From positions 141,626 to 205,625 of the forward strand of contig CASELQ010000001.1 of NCBI GenBank assembly GCA_949288785.1: a DNA stretch of 64,000 nucleotides, read 5' to 3'. Below, in pieces: positions 8,078 to 17,305 of this stretch. The position numbers and the translations under genes were made by a program. Numbering within the stretch: the first letter of the stretch is position 1; each line of letters begins with the position of its first letter. Source of the stretch: an uncultured Eubacteriales bacterium (GTDB lineage Bacteria > Bacillota > Clostridia > Christensenellales > Borkfalkiaceae). The notes beneath the pieces were generated by a model. That model was given only the letters and a program-made list of their open reading frames with translations. It was not told the origin of the DNA and searched no databases.

Positions 8078-10174
8078 TCAGTCATTCAATATTTCAAGGA
8101 GTTTCAAGTCTATGCCCTTTTCTCCTATCTTTATGATTTCAACCTTTACCCTGTCGCCTATATGCAGCACTTCTTCCACGCTGTCTATGCGCCTGTCAGA
8201 AAGACGGGAGATGTGAATAAGCCCGTCCTTACCCGGGGCAAGTTCGCAGAAAGCGCCCACTTTGGGAAGTATGCGCACGACTTCCGCTATGAACATATCG
8301 CCGATTTCGGGGTCTTTGGCAATGGAGAGAATAATTGCCTTTGCGCGTTCGGCGGCAGCGCCGTCTCCCACGCAGGCGATGTTTACCCTTCCGTCATCCT
8401 CTATGTCTATCTTAACGCCCGTTTCCTCTATTATCTTGTTGATAACTTTGCCCTGTTTGCCCACAACGTCGCCTATCTTTTCGGGGTCTATGCTGAACGA
8501 AATAATTCTGGGCGCGTATTCGGAGAGGTCTGCACGCGGCTTGTCTATCACTTCGAGCATCTTGCCGAGTATAAACTTCCTGCCGACGTTTGCCTGCGAA
8601 ATTGCCTGCCTTAAAATATTTTCGTCAATCCCCTTAATTTTTATATCCATCTGGATGGCGGTTATGCCCTTTTCGGTGCCCGCCACCTTGAAGTCCATAT
8701 CCCCGAGGAAGTCTTCAAGCCCCTGTATGTCGGTAAGAATGGATACCTTGCCGCTCTCGGTGTCCTTTATAAGCCCCATGGCTATGCCCGCTACCGGCGC
8801 CTTTATCGGCACGCCCGCATCCATCAGCGCAAGGGTGGAACCGCACACGCTGCCCTGAGAGGTGGAGCCGTTGGAAGACAGCACTTCCGAAACCACCCTT
8901 ATGGCATAGGGGAATTCCTCTTCCGAGGGAATAACCGGTTCGAGCGCGCGCTCGGCAAGGGCGCCGTGCCCTATTTCGCGCCTGCCGGGACTGCGGAGGG
9001 GCTTTGCCTCTCCCGAAGCATAGCCCGGCATATTGTACTGGTGCATATATCTCTTGCGGGTCTCTCCGTCCAGCCCTTCGAGTTTCTGCGCCTCGGACAG
9101 CATCCCCAAAGTGCAAGTGGAAAGCACCTGCGTCTGCCCCCTGGTGAACACGCCCGAGCCGTGCACCCTTTTAAGCACGCCCGCTTCGCACCAGATGGGC
9201 CTTATTTCGGTGAGTTTCCTGCCGTCCGGCCGGATGCCGGTTGCGGTTATTTTTGCGCGAACCTTTTCCTTGGTCATGTAATAAAGCGCGTCCTTTATCT
9301 CTCTTTCTTTATCGGGGAAAATCTCCGCAAAGTGTTCAAGACAGTCCTTTTCCACCGCGTCCTGCCCGGCCTGGCGCTCCTCCCTGTCAAAGGTGTCAAG
9401 CGCCCTGTCAAGTTTTTCGGAGGCGTATTCTCTCACAGCCGCGTCTATATCTTCCGGAACGTGATAAAGTTCCATTTCGCGCTTGGGCTTGCCTATCTCT
9501 TTTACTATTTCTTCCTGGAAAGCGCACAGCTTTTTTATTTCCTCGTGCCCGAATAAAATCGCGCCAACCATCTCGTCATCCGAAATTTCCTTGGCGCCGG
9601 CTTCTACCATCATTATGGCGTCCTTGGTGCCGGCAAGATTTAAAGTAAGCGTGCTCTTTTCTCTCTGCGCCTTGTCGGGGTTAATGACGTACTTCCCGTC
9701 AACTATCCCCACCACAACGCTGCCGGTGGGGCCCGCAAAAGGTATGTCCGATATGCTTATCGCTATGCTGCTCCCGAGCATTGCAAGCGGCTCGGGCTGC
9801 ACGTCCGGCTCTACCGAAAGAGCGGTGGCAACCACTATTACGTCGTTAAAAAGGCCTTTCGGGAAAAGCGGGCGGATGGGCCTGTCTATAAGCCGGCTGG
9901 TCAGAATTGCCTTGTCCGACGCTCTGCCCTCCCTGCGCTTAAACCCGCCCGGTATTGCGCCCACGGAGTACATCTTTTCCTCAAAATCTACTCCGAGCGG
10001 AAAATAGTCCATTCCTTCGCGCGGTTTTTCGCCCATGGTAACGTTCACCATGACCGCAGTTTCCCCGCAGCGCAGCACGCATGAACCGTTGGTCTGCCCG
10101 GCATATTTGCCCGTTTCCACGATAAGTTCCCTGCCGCCCACGGTCGTCCTGAATTCTCTGTAACCTTGTGTCAT
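8078..10174 (-). CDS. pnp: Polyribonucleotide nucleotidyltransferase (PNPase)
   Basis: PNPase degrades RNA 3' to 5' by phosphorolysis as a homotrimer and is a core degradosome enzyme. At 698 residues it has the full architecture: first RNase PH domain (MYSVGAIPGGFKRREGR, RLIDRPIRPLFP), the all-alpha linker, and the second RNase PH domain (FTRGQTQVLSTCTLG, catalytic region TDIQGLEDFLGDMDFKVAGT). A KH domain with the GxxG loop GKQG and a C-terminal S1 domain (GLIHISRLSDRRI) complete it. It lies downstream of rpsO with a terminator in between, the widespread rpsO-pnp arrangement, so part of its expression comes from read-through. Confidence 0.97.
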   Translation of the reverse strand: MTQGYREFRTTVGGRELIVETGKYAGQTNGSCVLRCGETAVMVNVTMGEKPREGMDYFPLGVDFEEKMYSVGAIPGGFKRREGRASDKAILTSRLIDRPIRPLFPKGLFNDVIVVATALSVEPDVQPEPLAMLGSSIAISISDIPFAGPTGSVVVGIVDGKYVINPDKAQREKSTLTLNLAGTKDAIMMVEAGAKEISDDEMVGAILFGHEEIKKLCAFQEEIVKEIGKPKREMELYHVPEDIDAAVREYASEKLDRALDTFDREERQAGQDAVEKDCLEHFAEIFPDKEREIKDALYYMTKEKVRAKITATGIRPDGRKLTEIRPIWCEAGVLKRVHGSGVFTRGQTQVLSTCTLGMLSEAQKLEGLDGETRKRYMHQYNMPGYASGEAKPLRSPGRREIGHGALAERALEPVIPSEEEFPYAIRVVSEVLSSNGSTSQGSVCGSTLALMDAGVPIKAPVAGIAMGLIKDTESGKVSILTDIQGLEDFLGDMDFKVAGTEKGITAIQMDIKIKGIDENILRQAISQANVGRKFILGKMLEVIDKPRADLSEYAPRIISFSIDPEKIGDVVGKQGKVINKIIEETGVKIDIEDDGRVNIACVGDGAAAERAKAIILSIAKDPEIGDMFIAEVVRILPKVGAFCELAPGKDGLIHISRLSDRRIDSVEEVLHIGDRVKVEIIKIGEKGIDLKLLEILND

Positions 10175-10310
10175 TTTTCTCTCCTGTTTACTGTACTCTT
10201 ATTTTTCATGAAACGAGCCTGCACCCCGCAAACCCGCAAATATTACTTTTTCAGACGCTTAAAGCGGCTTTTTCCCGCTTTTTCCCTGCTTATTTCCCCG
10301 CCGTTTCAGT

Positions 10311-10336
10311 AAAAAAGGGCGGAAAACTCCCGCCCC
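10311..10336 (-). terminator. Terminator between rpsO and pnp
   Basis: On the minus strand GGGCGG pairs with CCGCCC and is followed directly by TTTTTT (10311-10316). It lies about 10 bp after the rpsO stop and likely sets the rpsO to pnp ratio. Confidence 0.75.
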
Positions 10337-10345
10337 GTATTTTTA

Positions 10346-10609
10346 CTACTTTCTGAGATCAAGTTCTGCGATTATTTTTCTGTATCTTTCGATATCTATC
10401 TGTTGCAGATATTTCAAAAGACCGCGGCGCTCGCCCACCATTTTCATGAGCCCGCGGCGGGAATGATTGTCATGCTTGTTTGCCGCAAGATGCTCGTTAA
10501 GATGGTTGATGCGCTCCGTTAAAAGCGCTATCTGCACTTCCGCGGAACCGGTATCGCCCTCGTGCCGTGCGTACTTTGCTATTATTTCTGCTTTCTTTGC
10601 TTTATCCAT
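10346..10609 (-). CDS. rpsO: 30S ribosomal protein S15
   Basis: S15 binds the three-way junction of 16S rRNA early in assembly of the 30S platform. The 87-residue protein has the family sequence throughout: [40 protein letters not shown] and [22 protein letters not shown] ribosome binding site precedes the ATG. The gene has its own promoter and a roughly 90-base leader in which autoregulation by S15 would be possible, although I cannot fold it here. Confidence 0.97.
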   Translation of the reverse strand: MDKAKKAEIIAKYARHEGDTGSAEVQIALLTERINHLNEHLAANKHDNHSRRGLMKMVGERRGLLKYLQQIDIERYRKIIAELDLRK

Positions 10610-10702
10610 TGTTCTTTACCCTCCTTAATGGAAAAATTCGCTCCTGCCAAAGCCCGGGGAGGAGAACCCGCCGAACCTTGAAAGAAGTATCAAGTATTTG
10701 TT

Positions 10703-10731
10703 AGTATACCAAAAATCAGGCGATTTGTAAA
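10703..10731 (-). promoter_or_regulatory. Predicted sigma-A promoter for rpsO-pnp
   Basis: TTTACA (10726-10731) and TATACT (10703-10708) are separated by 17 bp on the minus strand, about 95 bp upstream of the rpsO start. Confidence 0.7.
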
Positions 10732-10758
10732 CTGTTTTTAGCGCATTTACACTAAAAA

Positions 10759-12135
10759 TCAGGAAAAAAGCGCCAGTTTGCGCCGCGTTATTTCCTCTTC
10801 TTTGTCAAGATAGGTCTTTACGTCCTTGGGGGACGCCTGCCTTTCTATTCTGCCCGCCGTAAAATCCACTCTTTTAGATATGGCGCCCGCCCCGCACGCC
10901 ACCGTGGAGGATATCTCTTCCATGGTGTCTATATTGTATACGCACTCTTTGCCCGGCTTGGCATACCCCACGTTTTCAAGGTTGCCGGACATATATTTCT
11001 GGCGGTACAGGTAATACGGTCTGTATCCCGCCGCCGTAAGCGCCTTATATGCGTAATTCACCATGTTCTGCGTGTGCTCTCCGCCGAGCAGCCGCTTTTC
11101 GCTTTCCGCAAGGTACGAACCCCGCTTTATGCACAGAGTATGCACCGTTATATCGTCCGGAGAAAGGGTTATTGCCCGCTCTATCGTGCGGAAAAAGTCC
11201 TCTTCCGTTTCCCCTTCAAGCCCCGCTATAAAGTCCATATTCACCGAAAAGCCCATGCTTTTTGCAAGCAAAAACTTTTCCTCCGCCTCCGCCGCGGTAT
11301 GGTTCCTGCCTATCCTTTTAAGCGTTTCATCCGAAAAGGTCTGCGGATTAACGCACACGCGGGTTACGCCGTGCGCCTTTAATATGGACAGATTTTCCTT
11401 TGTGATGCGGTCGGGTCTGCCCGCCTCCGCCGTATACTCTACTCCCGCGTTTATTTTATCCAGCGCGGTGAGCACCTTTTCAAGCTGCTCGTCCGAAAGC
11501 GCAACCGGGGTGCCGCCGCCTATATATATGCTCCTTAATTTTTTTACGAGCGGCGCGGAAGCCTCTATCTCCCTTGCAAGGGTTTCCGCATAGTCGTTTG
11601 CAAGCGGGGCGTATCTTGCCATATCCGCGGTTACGAACGAGCAATATCTGCACCTCGAAGGGCAAAAAGGGATAAACACGAAAAAGTCTGTGTTATCGGG
11701 GTTCTTTTCGTAAACGCCGCGCTGCGCCTCTATCACCGCGCGGGTGAGCGCCGTCTTAGCGGGGCTGACTTTCATAACCTCGGTGAAAAACTCCTCGAAC
11801 CGCCCGTCTTTATCCATCTCCGAATAGGCGAGCGCGGTGGGTCTTATCCCCGTGAGCGCGCCCCACGGCAGGTCTTTTCCGTACTTTTTGGAAAGGGCTT
11901 TGTATACCGAGAGCTTGGCGTATCTCTTTATCAGCCGCTTTTTAATAAGCGGAGTAAGCCCCGCCGGAATGAGATTGCCGTAAACGTAGGCGCCGCCGTC
12001 TACCGTAACGGTATTTATAAGCCTGTCCGCCCCGTCCTTGAACACGTGTTTTATATGAGCGCTTTCGCTTTCCGGAAAGAGGTTTATCACCTCCCTGAGT
12101 TCGCTTTCCGCGCCGGTAAGGTTAGTTTCAATCAT
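10759..12135 (-). CDS. hemZ: Oxygen-independent coproporphyrinogen dehydrogenase-like radical SAM protein (HemZ)
   Basis: The 458-residue protein is a HemN/HemZ-type radical SAM enzyme. The 4Fe-4S cluster motif CxxxCxxC is CPSRCRYC near residue 160, followed by YIGGGTPVALSDEQL, the SAM-binding GGGTP motif, and RVCVNPQTFSDETLKRIGR. The N-terminal region of about 150 residues (KYGKDLPWGALTGIRPTALA) is the HemZ-specific extension. HemZ proteins are annotated for anaerobic heme synthesis, but no other heme gene is nearby and many clostridial members lack the rest of the pathway, so the actual substrate is uncertain. It overlaps the MBL gene by 8 bp in the relA-MBL-hemZ series typical of Clostridia. 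Confidence 0.9.
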   Translation of the reverse strand: MIETNLTGAESELREVINLFPESESAHIKHVFKDGADRLINTVTVDGGAYVYGNLIPAGLTPLIKKRLIKRYAKLSVYKALSKKYGKDLPWGALTGIRPTALAYSEMDKDGRFEEFFTEVMKVSPAKTALTRAVIEAQRGVYEKNPDNTDFFVFIPFCPSRCRYCSFVTADMARYAPLANDYAETLAREIEASAPLVKKLRSIYIGGGTPVALSDEQLEKVLTALDKINAGVEYTAEAGRPDRITKENLSILKAHGVTRVCVNPQTFSDETLKRIGRNHTAAEAEEKFLLAKSMGFSVNMDFIAGLEGETEEDFFRTIERAITLSPDDITVHTLCIKRGSYLAESEKRLLGGEHTQNMVNYAYKALTAAGYRPYYLYRQKYMSGNLENVGYAKPGKECVYNIDTMEEISSTVACGAGAISKRVDFTAGRIERQASPKDVKTYLDKEEEITRRKLALFS

Positions 12136-12742
12136 AGTCTGTAAAAGGGTTGAATACCCGCTCGTGCGAGAGGGTGGTAAACGCTTCGTGCCCGGGATAC
12201 ACTTTATAATCTCCCGGCAGAGCGAAAAGTTTTTGCACCGATTCTATAAGCTGCGCGCGCGAGCCCGTGGGAAAGTCCGTCCTGCCAACCGATTCCAAAA
12301 ACAGGGTGTCGCCCGTAAACAGCATGTCCCGCCCCATAAACGTAACCGAACCGTCGGTATGCCCGGAGGTTTCAATCACGGTTAAAGTGATGCCCGCAAC
12401 CTCTATTTTATCCCCCTCTTTTACCGTTACGTCCGCCGTGCAGGGTTCAACCTGCCTGCCGAAACGGGCGCCCAGAGTATCTCCCGCGGCAAGTTTCGGC
12501 GCGTCCTTTTCGCCGATATATATCTTTGCCCCGTCCCGCTGCAATTTTTTGGCGCAGGCGGTATGGTCAAAATGGGCGTGCGTAAACAGCGCCGCGGTTA
12601 TTTTAAAACCGTGCGCCTTTTCCGCCGCTTTCAAAGCGTTATAACTCTCCCCTCCGTCTATGACCGCGGCCTCATTGTCGTCGCCCGCCAGAATATAGGC
12701 GTTTACCCTGAGGGGACCCGAAATAAGATGGTAAAGTTTCAT
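12128..12742 (-). CDS. MBL-fold metallo-hydrolase (glyoxalase II-like)
   Basis: The 204-residue protein has the full metallo-beta-lactamase ligand set: THAHFDHTA (HxHxDH, about residues 54-61), a His in ETSGHTDGSV (about 131), the bridging Asp in LFTGDTLF (about 149), and the last His in YPGHEAFTT (about 188). Such stand-alone 200-residue members resemble hydroxyacylglutathione hydrolases, but their substrates in Clostridia are mostly unknown. Its start codon shares one base with the relA stop and its end overlaps hemZ, so it is translated as part of that operon. Confidence 0.9.
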   Translation of the reverse strand: MKLYHLISGPLRVNAYILAGDDNEAAVIDGGESYNALKAAEKAHGFKITAALFTHAHFDHTACAKKLQRDGAKIYIGEKDAPKLAAGDTLGARFGRQVEPCTADVTVKEGDKIEVAGITLTVIETSGHTDGSVTFMGRDMLFTGDTLFLESVGRTDFPTGSRAQLIESVQKLFALPGDYKVYPGHEAFTTLSHERVFNPFTDYD

Positions 12743-14874
12743 CAGGTTGCCGTTCTGAACACGTCGGTTATGCCGGGGTTTTGCGATAGCTTTTTTATCA
12801 GCCTGTCCAGCTCTTCCTTGTTGTTCAGCCTTATGTTGAAGTCTATTATTACCTGCCCGCTCTTGCCGTCCGTCCTGCCGTTGGTGGATACTATTTCAAG
12901 TTTCAATTCCGCCACCGCGGCGGCGACCTGCGCCAGCACCTGCGACTGCGCGGAGCCTATTACCTTGATGCCCGCGTTATATACGCTGGTACCCTTATCG
13001 TCTAACCAGCTGACCTCTATAAGCCTGTCCGCTTCGGCGTGGCGGAGGTTGGGGCAGTCGCTCCTGTGCACGGTTACGCCGTGCCCGCGGGATATAAAGC
13101 CCACTATGCTGTCCCCCGGGACGGGGTTGCAGCAGCCCGCAAAACGGACGAGTATGCCCGTCATGCCCTTCACCTTTACGCTGCTCGCCTTTTCGGGCTT
13201 TGCGGCGTAAAACCGCGTTATCTCCTGCCGCGGCTGTTTTCTGCGGTGATAGTCTATAAGTTTTACAAGCACCTGATTGACGCCCACCGCCCCGTAGCCT
13301 ATGGAGGCGTACATCTCGTCTATGCTGTTAAAGGACATCTTGGAGGAGATGAACAGGAAAGATTCTTCGTTAAGCAATTCGCTCAGAGAGTAGCCCCGGC
13401 GCTTTGCCTCTTCTTCGAGCATGGTTTTGCCCGTCTTGGCGTTCTCCTCCTTCATCACGCGCTTGAAATACTGACGTATCTTTACCCGCGCGCTGGGGTT
13501 TTTTACTATTTTAAGCCAGTCCCATGAGGGGCCTTTGGAATTCTGGGAGGTGATTATTTCCACCACGTCCCCGACGGACAGGGTACTGTTTAAGGGCACT
13601 ATTTTGCCGTTTACCTTCGCCCCAACGCACTTGTTGCCCACGGCGGAATGTATGGCGTAGGCAAAATCTATGGGCGTGGCGTCCTTCGGGAGGCTTATAA
13701 CGTCCCCCTGCGGGGTGAATACCAGCACTTCAGAACTGTATATATCGCCCTTTAAGGAGTTTAAAAACTCCTTGCTGTCTTTAAGCCCGCCCTGCCATTC
13801 CATAACTTCCCTTATCCAGGAAAGGCGGGTGTCCAGGTCGTCCGCTTCCTTTTTGTTTTCCTTATACTTCCAGTGCGCGGCTATACCGTATTCGGCGGCG
13901 TGGTTCATCTCGTAAGTTCTTATCTGTATCTCGAATACCCTGCCGTAATTGGTTACCACCGTGGTGTGGAGAGAACGGTATAAATTGGGTTTGGGGGTGG
14001 CTATATAGTCCTTTATGCGCCCCGGTACCGGCCGCCACTTGTTGTGTATTTTACCGAGTATCTCGTAACACTCGTCTACCGTGTTCACTAATACCCTTAT
14101 CGCCACAAGATCGTATATCTGATCCAGCGTCTTGCCCTTTTCCTTCATCTTGCGGTAGATGCTGTAAAGGTGTTTTCTCCTGCCGAAAACCTCGCCCTTT
14201 ATGTGCGATTCTTCGAGCATGGCCTTAACGTCCTCTATGACGTGGTCCACAAACCCGCCGCCCTCTTTCAGGCGTTCTTCCACGTTGGTGGAAATATATT
14301 CGTACGAATCGGGTTCGAGATACTTTAAGCACAGGTCTTCGAGTTCGCACTTTATCTGCGAAATGCCGAGTCTCCCCGCGAGCGGCGCGTAAATTTCCAG
14401 CGTTTCGCGCGCCATGCGCTGCTGCCTCTCCACCGAAAGAAAGTTAAGCGAACGCATGTTGTGCAGCCTGTCTGCAAGCTTTATTATTATCACCCTTATG
14501 TCTTTTGCCATGGCGACGAAGAGCTTACGGAAATTTTCCGCCTGCTCCTCTTCACGCGAGGTGAACTCTATTTTTTCGAGCTTGGTTACGCCCTGCACCA
14601 GTTCCAGCACCTCTTCCCCGAATTCCTTTTTAAGGTCCCCTTCGGAGACGGGCGTATCCTCAAGCACGTCGTGCAGAAATGCCGCCGCTACGGTGGCAGC
14701 GTCTAACCCCAGATCCAAAAGTATCCCCGCTACCGTGCAGGGGTGCACGAAATAGTCCTCTCCAGAGGCGCGCTTCTGATTTTCGTGCGCCTTTTTGGCA
14801 AAGTCATACGCCTTTTCGCATAATTCCAAATCTTTACCGGCGTATGTCGTTTCCAGCCGTTCGTAAACCGTCAT
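12742..14874 (-). CDS. relA: Bifunctional (p)ppGpp synthetase/hydrolase (Rel)
   Basis: Rel makes and breaks the starvation alarmone (p)ppGpp. The 710-residue protein has the HD hydrolase domain with HDVLEDTPVSEGD (intact HDxxED) near residue 70. The synthetase domain follows with RRKHLYSIYRKM and KDYIATPKPNLYRSLHTTV, then a TGS domain (VFTPQGDVISLPKDATPIDF), a zinc-finger-like region (CCNPVPGDSIVGF), and a C-terminal ACT domain. The start is the ATG at 14872-14874 (MTVYERLETTY), overlapping the recJ stop by 4 bp with AAAGGAGG upstream. A longer in-frame extension inside recJ is not real. In most Clostridia apt lies between recJ and relA; it is missing here. Confidence 0.96.
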   Translation of the reverse strand: MTVYERLETTYAGKDLELCEKAYDFAKKAHENQKRASGEDYFVHPCTVAGILLDLGLDAATVAAAFLHDVLEDTPVSEGDLKKEFGEEVLELVQGVTKLEKIEFTSREEEQAENFRKLFVAMAKDIRVIIIKLADRLHNMRSLNFLSVERQQRMARETLEIYAPLAGRLGISQIKCELEDLCLKYLEPDSYEYISTNVEERLKEGGGFVDHVIEDVKAMLEESHIKGEVFGRRKHLYSIYRKMKEKGKTLDQIYDLVAIRVLVNTVDECYEILGKIHNKWRPVPGRIKDYIATPKPNLYRSLHTTVVTNYGRVFEIQIRTYEMNHAAEYGIAAHWKYKENKKEADDLDTRLSWIREVMEWQGGLKDSKEFLNSLKGDIYSSEVLVFTPQGDVISLPKDATPIDFAYAIHSAVGNKCVGAKVNGKIVPLNSTLSVGDVVEIITSQNSKGPSWDWLKIVKNPSARVKIRQYFKRVMKEENAKTGKTMLEEEAKRRGYSLSELLNEESFLFISSKMSFNSIDEMYASIGYGAVGVNQVLVKLIDYHRRKQPRQEITRFYAAKPEKASSVKVKGMTGILVRFAGCCNPVPGDSIVGFISRGHGVTVHRSDCPNLRHAEADRLIEVSWLDDKGTSVYNAGIKVIGSAQSQVLAQVAAAVAELKLEIVSTNGRTDGKSGQVIIDFNIRLNNKEELDRLIKKLSQNPGITDVFRTAT

Positions 14875-17165
14875 TCCTTTGCCTCCTTTACGGCGCGGTA
14901 AATGCGGGAGTTGGTAAGCGCGTTTCTTACCTCCGCATTGAGTTTTAACCTGCCGTTCTTTATTCCGAATATACCCAGTTCGAAAAACACTTCCGCACAG
15001 AATATGAACTGCTCTTCGGGCACGGATACGTCTTTGCCGTACATGGCGTAAGCCTCGCACGAGCCGTAAAATTCCTTTCCGCACAGCGACAAGAGCGCCG
15101 AATATCCCGCGGCAAAATCTTCCCTTTCCGCGGAAAGTCCGCTTAAAAACCGCGCGCCCGGTATATCCGCGTAAATCTCTGCGGGAGCAGAACCGCTCAC
15201 GTATGTAAAAGGCTTATCCGCGTAAATTATGCGGGAATATCCTTCCGGCATTTCCGCGGGAGAAAGCACTATGCAGCTGTTAACGGTACGCGGCGGAACG
15301 GAAAAAAGATAAATTTGCGCATCTTCCGCCCCGGCGATCTTATTTATATTGTCCGGGTCCGACACAGCGTAAACGGTGCCGAAACCCTGCTTAAATTGCG
15401 GCGCGCCCCGCATTATCCCGGCGCCTGCCGGCACGCCGGCGCCGACGGCGGATTTTTTGAGTTCGTTTCTTAAAACATACGGTTTAAGGGGCGAACAGTC
15501 GGAATAATCGGGTATAATGTTCTTCACTATCCCCTTGCAGGATTCTCTGCCGTTAAACACCGAATAGGAAAGTTCAAAAGCCACCGTCTTGTCTACGGGC
15601 AGCGCAAGGATATCGGCGTCCTCCTCCCCGTCAAAATCCAGCATGTCCGCCGCGGGAAGGCTGAAAAGATAGTGAACGGACCCCGCCTTTAAGGGCTGCG
15701 CCTTTACCGTTCCCGCCGCCCGCGCGGTGAAAAGCGGCCTGCGGTTGCCCGTGCCGAAAGGTTCCAAAAGTTCCAGTTCTTTTGCAAATTGCAGGCTTAT
15801 CTTATCCTCCGCCTGCCACTCGGCAAACAGCGTTTTCTGTTCGCATACCAGCGCGCTCTCCTCCGCAAACTTTATGAGCGCGCGGCGCAGGGGTATAAAG
15901 TTTTCCCTTGAAACGGTTACGCCCGCCGCCTGAGAGTGCCCGCCGTAACCTTTCAGCAGCCCCTTTACAGAGCACAGCGCCTCATATATATTGAACCCCG
16001 GCACGCTCCTTGCAGAGCCTTTGAGCAAGCCGTTGGCGCCGGCAAAGACTATCACCGGGCGGCAGTAATCTTCGACCAGCTTTGCCGCAACTATGCCTAT
16101 AAAACCCGTCTTCCAGCTCTCGTCCTCTACCAGAATAACGCCGCCTTCCGCAAGATTTTCCTTCTGTATTTTTATTTTGGCGGCTGCATAAATCGCGTCG
16201 CACTCGGTCTGGCGGGCGATGTTATAGCGCGAAAGCTTTACGCAATACTCGAATATTTCGTGCGGGTCCTCGCTTATAAACGCTTTTAAAGCGGAACCCG
16301 CGTCCCCCATTCTTCCGCCCGCGTTTATGCGCGGGGCGATCTGGAATGCAAGCGTTTGCGAAGTGATTTTTTTGCCCTGATTTTCGCCCAGCAGATTTTT
16401 GAACGCCTGCCGCGCGGAAGATGAGTTCATTATTTTCAGCCCCTCCGCCACTATGCACCTGTTCTCGTCCTTTAACTCCATGCTGTCCGCCACGGTGGCG
16501 GCGGCGGCAAAATCTAAAAATTTATCCGCTTTTTTGCCGATCAGGGCGCGCGCCAGTTTATATGCCACGCCCGCGCCGCACAGCCCGGAAAACGGATACG
16601 CCTGCCCGGAAATTTTGGGGTTTATCGTGATCGCCGCGGGGAGATTTTCGGGCGGCTCGTGATGGTCGGTTACTATCACGTCCGTCCCCAGCGCCTTTAT
16701 TTTCTCTATGTTTTCCGCTTCGGATATTCCGCAGTCCACCGTAATAAGCAGATCCACCTTTTCTTCCGCGGAAAACGAAAGCACCTTGTCCACGTTAAGA
16801 CCGTACCCATCTTCCCGCTCGGGCACGGTTACCCGCGTTCTTATGCCCAAGTCTTTAAGGCAGAAATACATTACGGAGGCGGCGCACACCCCGTCCGCAT
16901 CGTAATCGCCGAACACGAGTACGCTTTCGTTATTTTCAGCCGCGCGCCTTATACGGGCGACCGCTTCGCTCATTCCTTTAAGCAGAAACGGGTCGTGAAA
17001 ACCGTTCTTGCCGGGGTGCAGAAAGGCGCGCATCTCCCCCGCGGAAGTAATGCCGCGGGCATATAAAAGGCGTGCGGTCTCAAACGTGATACCGCATTTT
17101 TCCGCCATGCTCCTGACGGCGCCTCTTTCGCTCTCCGTAAGCGTTTTCCCGTAAACGATCTTCAT
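14871..17165 (-). CDS. recJ: Single-stranded-DNA-specific exonuclease RecJ
   Basis: RecJ degrades single-stranded DNA 5' to 3' in recombination and mismatch repair. The 764-residue protein carries the DHH domain motifs FGDYDADGV (about residue 85) and TDHHEPP (about 165), DCGIS between them, and the DHHA1 motif GYGGHSQAAG (about 395). An OB-like domain (LELLEPFGTGNRRPLF) follows. The last roughly 200 residues form the poorly conserved C-terminal region that is common in Firmicutes RecJ. It starts at an ATG with GGAAGG upstream and overlaps relA by 4 bp. Confidence 0.95.
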   Translation of the reverse strand: MKIVYGKTLTESERGAVRSMAEKCGITFETARLLYARGITSAGEMRAFLHPGKNGFHDPFLLKGMSEAVARIRRAAENNESVLVFGDYDADGVCAASVMYFCLKDLGIRTRVTVPEREDGYGLNVDKVLSFSAEEKVDLLITVDCGISEAENIEKIKALGTDVIVTDHHEPPENLPAAITINPKISGQAYPFSGLCGAGVAYKLARALIGKKADKFLDFAAAATVADSMELKDENRCIVAEGLKIMNSSSARQAFKNLLGENQGKKITSQTLAFQIAPRINAGGRMGDAGSALKAFISEDPHEIFEYCVKLSRYNIARQTECDAIYAAAKIKIQKENLAEGGVILVEDESWKTGFIGIVAAKLVEDYCRPVIVFAGANGLLKGSARSVPGFNIYEALCSVKGLLKGYGGHSQAAGVTVSRENFIPLRRALIKFAEESALVCEQKTLFAEWQAEDKISLQFAKELELLEPFGTGNRRPLFTARAAGTVKAQPLKAGSVHYLFSLPAADMLDFDGEEDADILALPVDKTVAFELSYSVFNGRESCKGIVKNIIPDYSDCSPLKPYVLRNELKKSAVGAGVPAGAGIMRGAPQFKQGFGTVYAVSDPDNINKIAGAEDAQIYLFSVPPRTVNSCIVLSPAEMPEGYSRIIYADKPFTYVSGSAPAEIYADIPGARFLSGLSAEREDFAAGYSALLSLCGKEFYGSCEAYAMYGKDVSVPEEQFIFCAEVFFELGIFGIKNGRLKLNAEVRNALTNSRIYRAVKEAKE

Positions 17166-17256
17166 TTTGCCTTCCGATAAAAATACTCTTATGCCGGCAG
17201 CGCCCGTGCTTATCCCGCACTTCCCGGCACCTTTAAATTACTTCTCTTATAAGCGA

Positions 17257-17285
17257 AATAAGGCGGAAAGAACTCCCGCCTTACA
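17257..17285 (-). terminator. Possible weak terminator after secF
   Basis: AAGGCGG pairs with CCGCCTT on the minus strand around an 8-base loop, followed by ATTTCG. The T-run is poor, so read-through into recJ is likely. Confidence 0.4.
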
Positions 17286-17305
17286 CACAACCCGTTTTTA
17301 CACAG

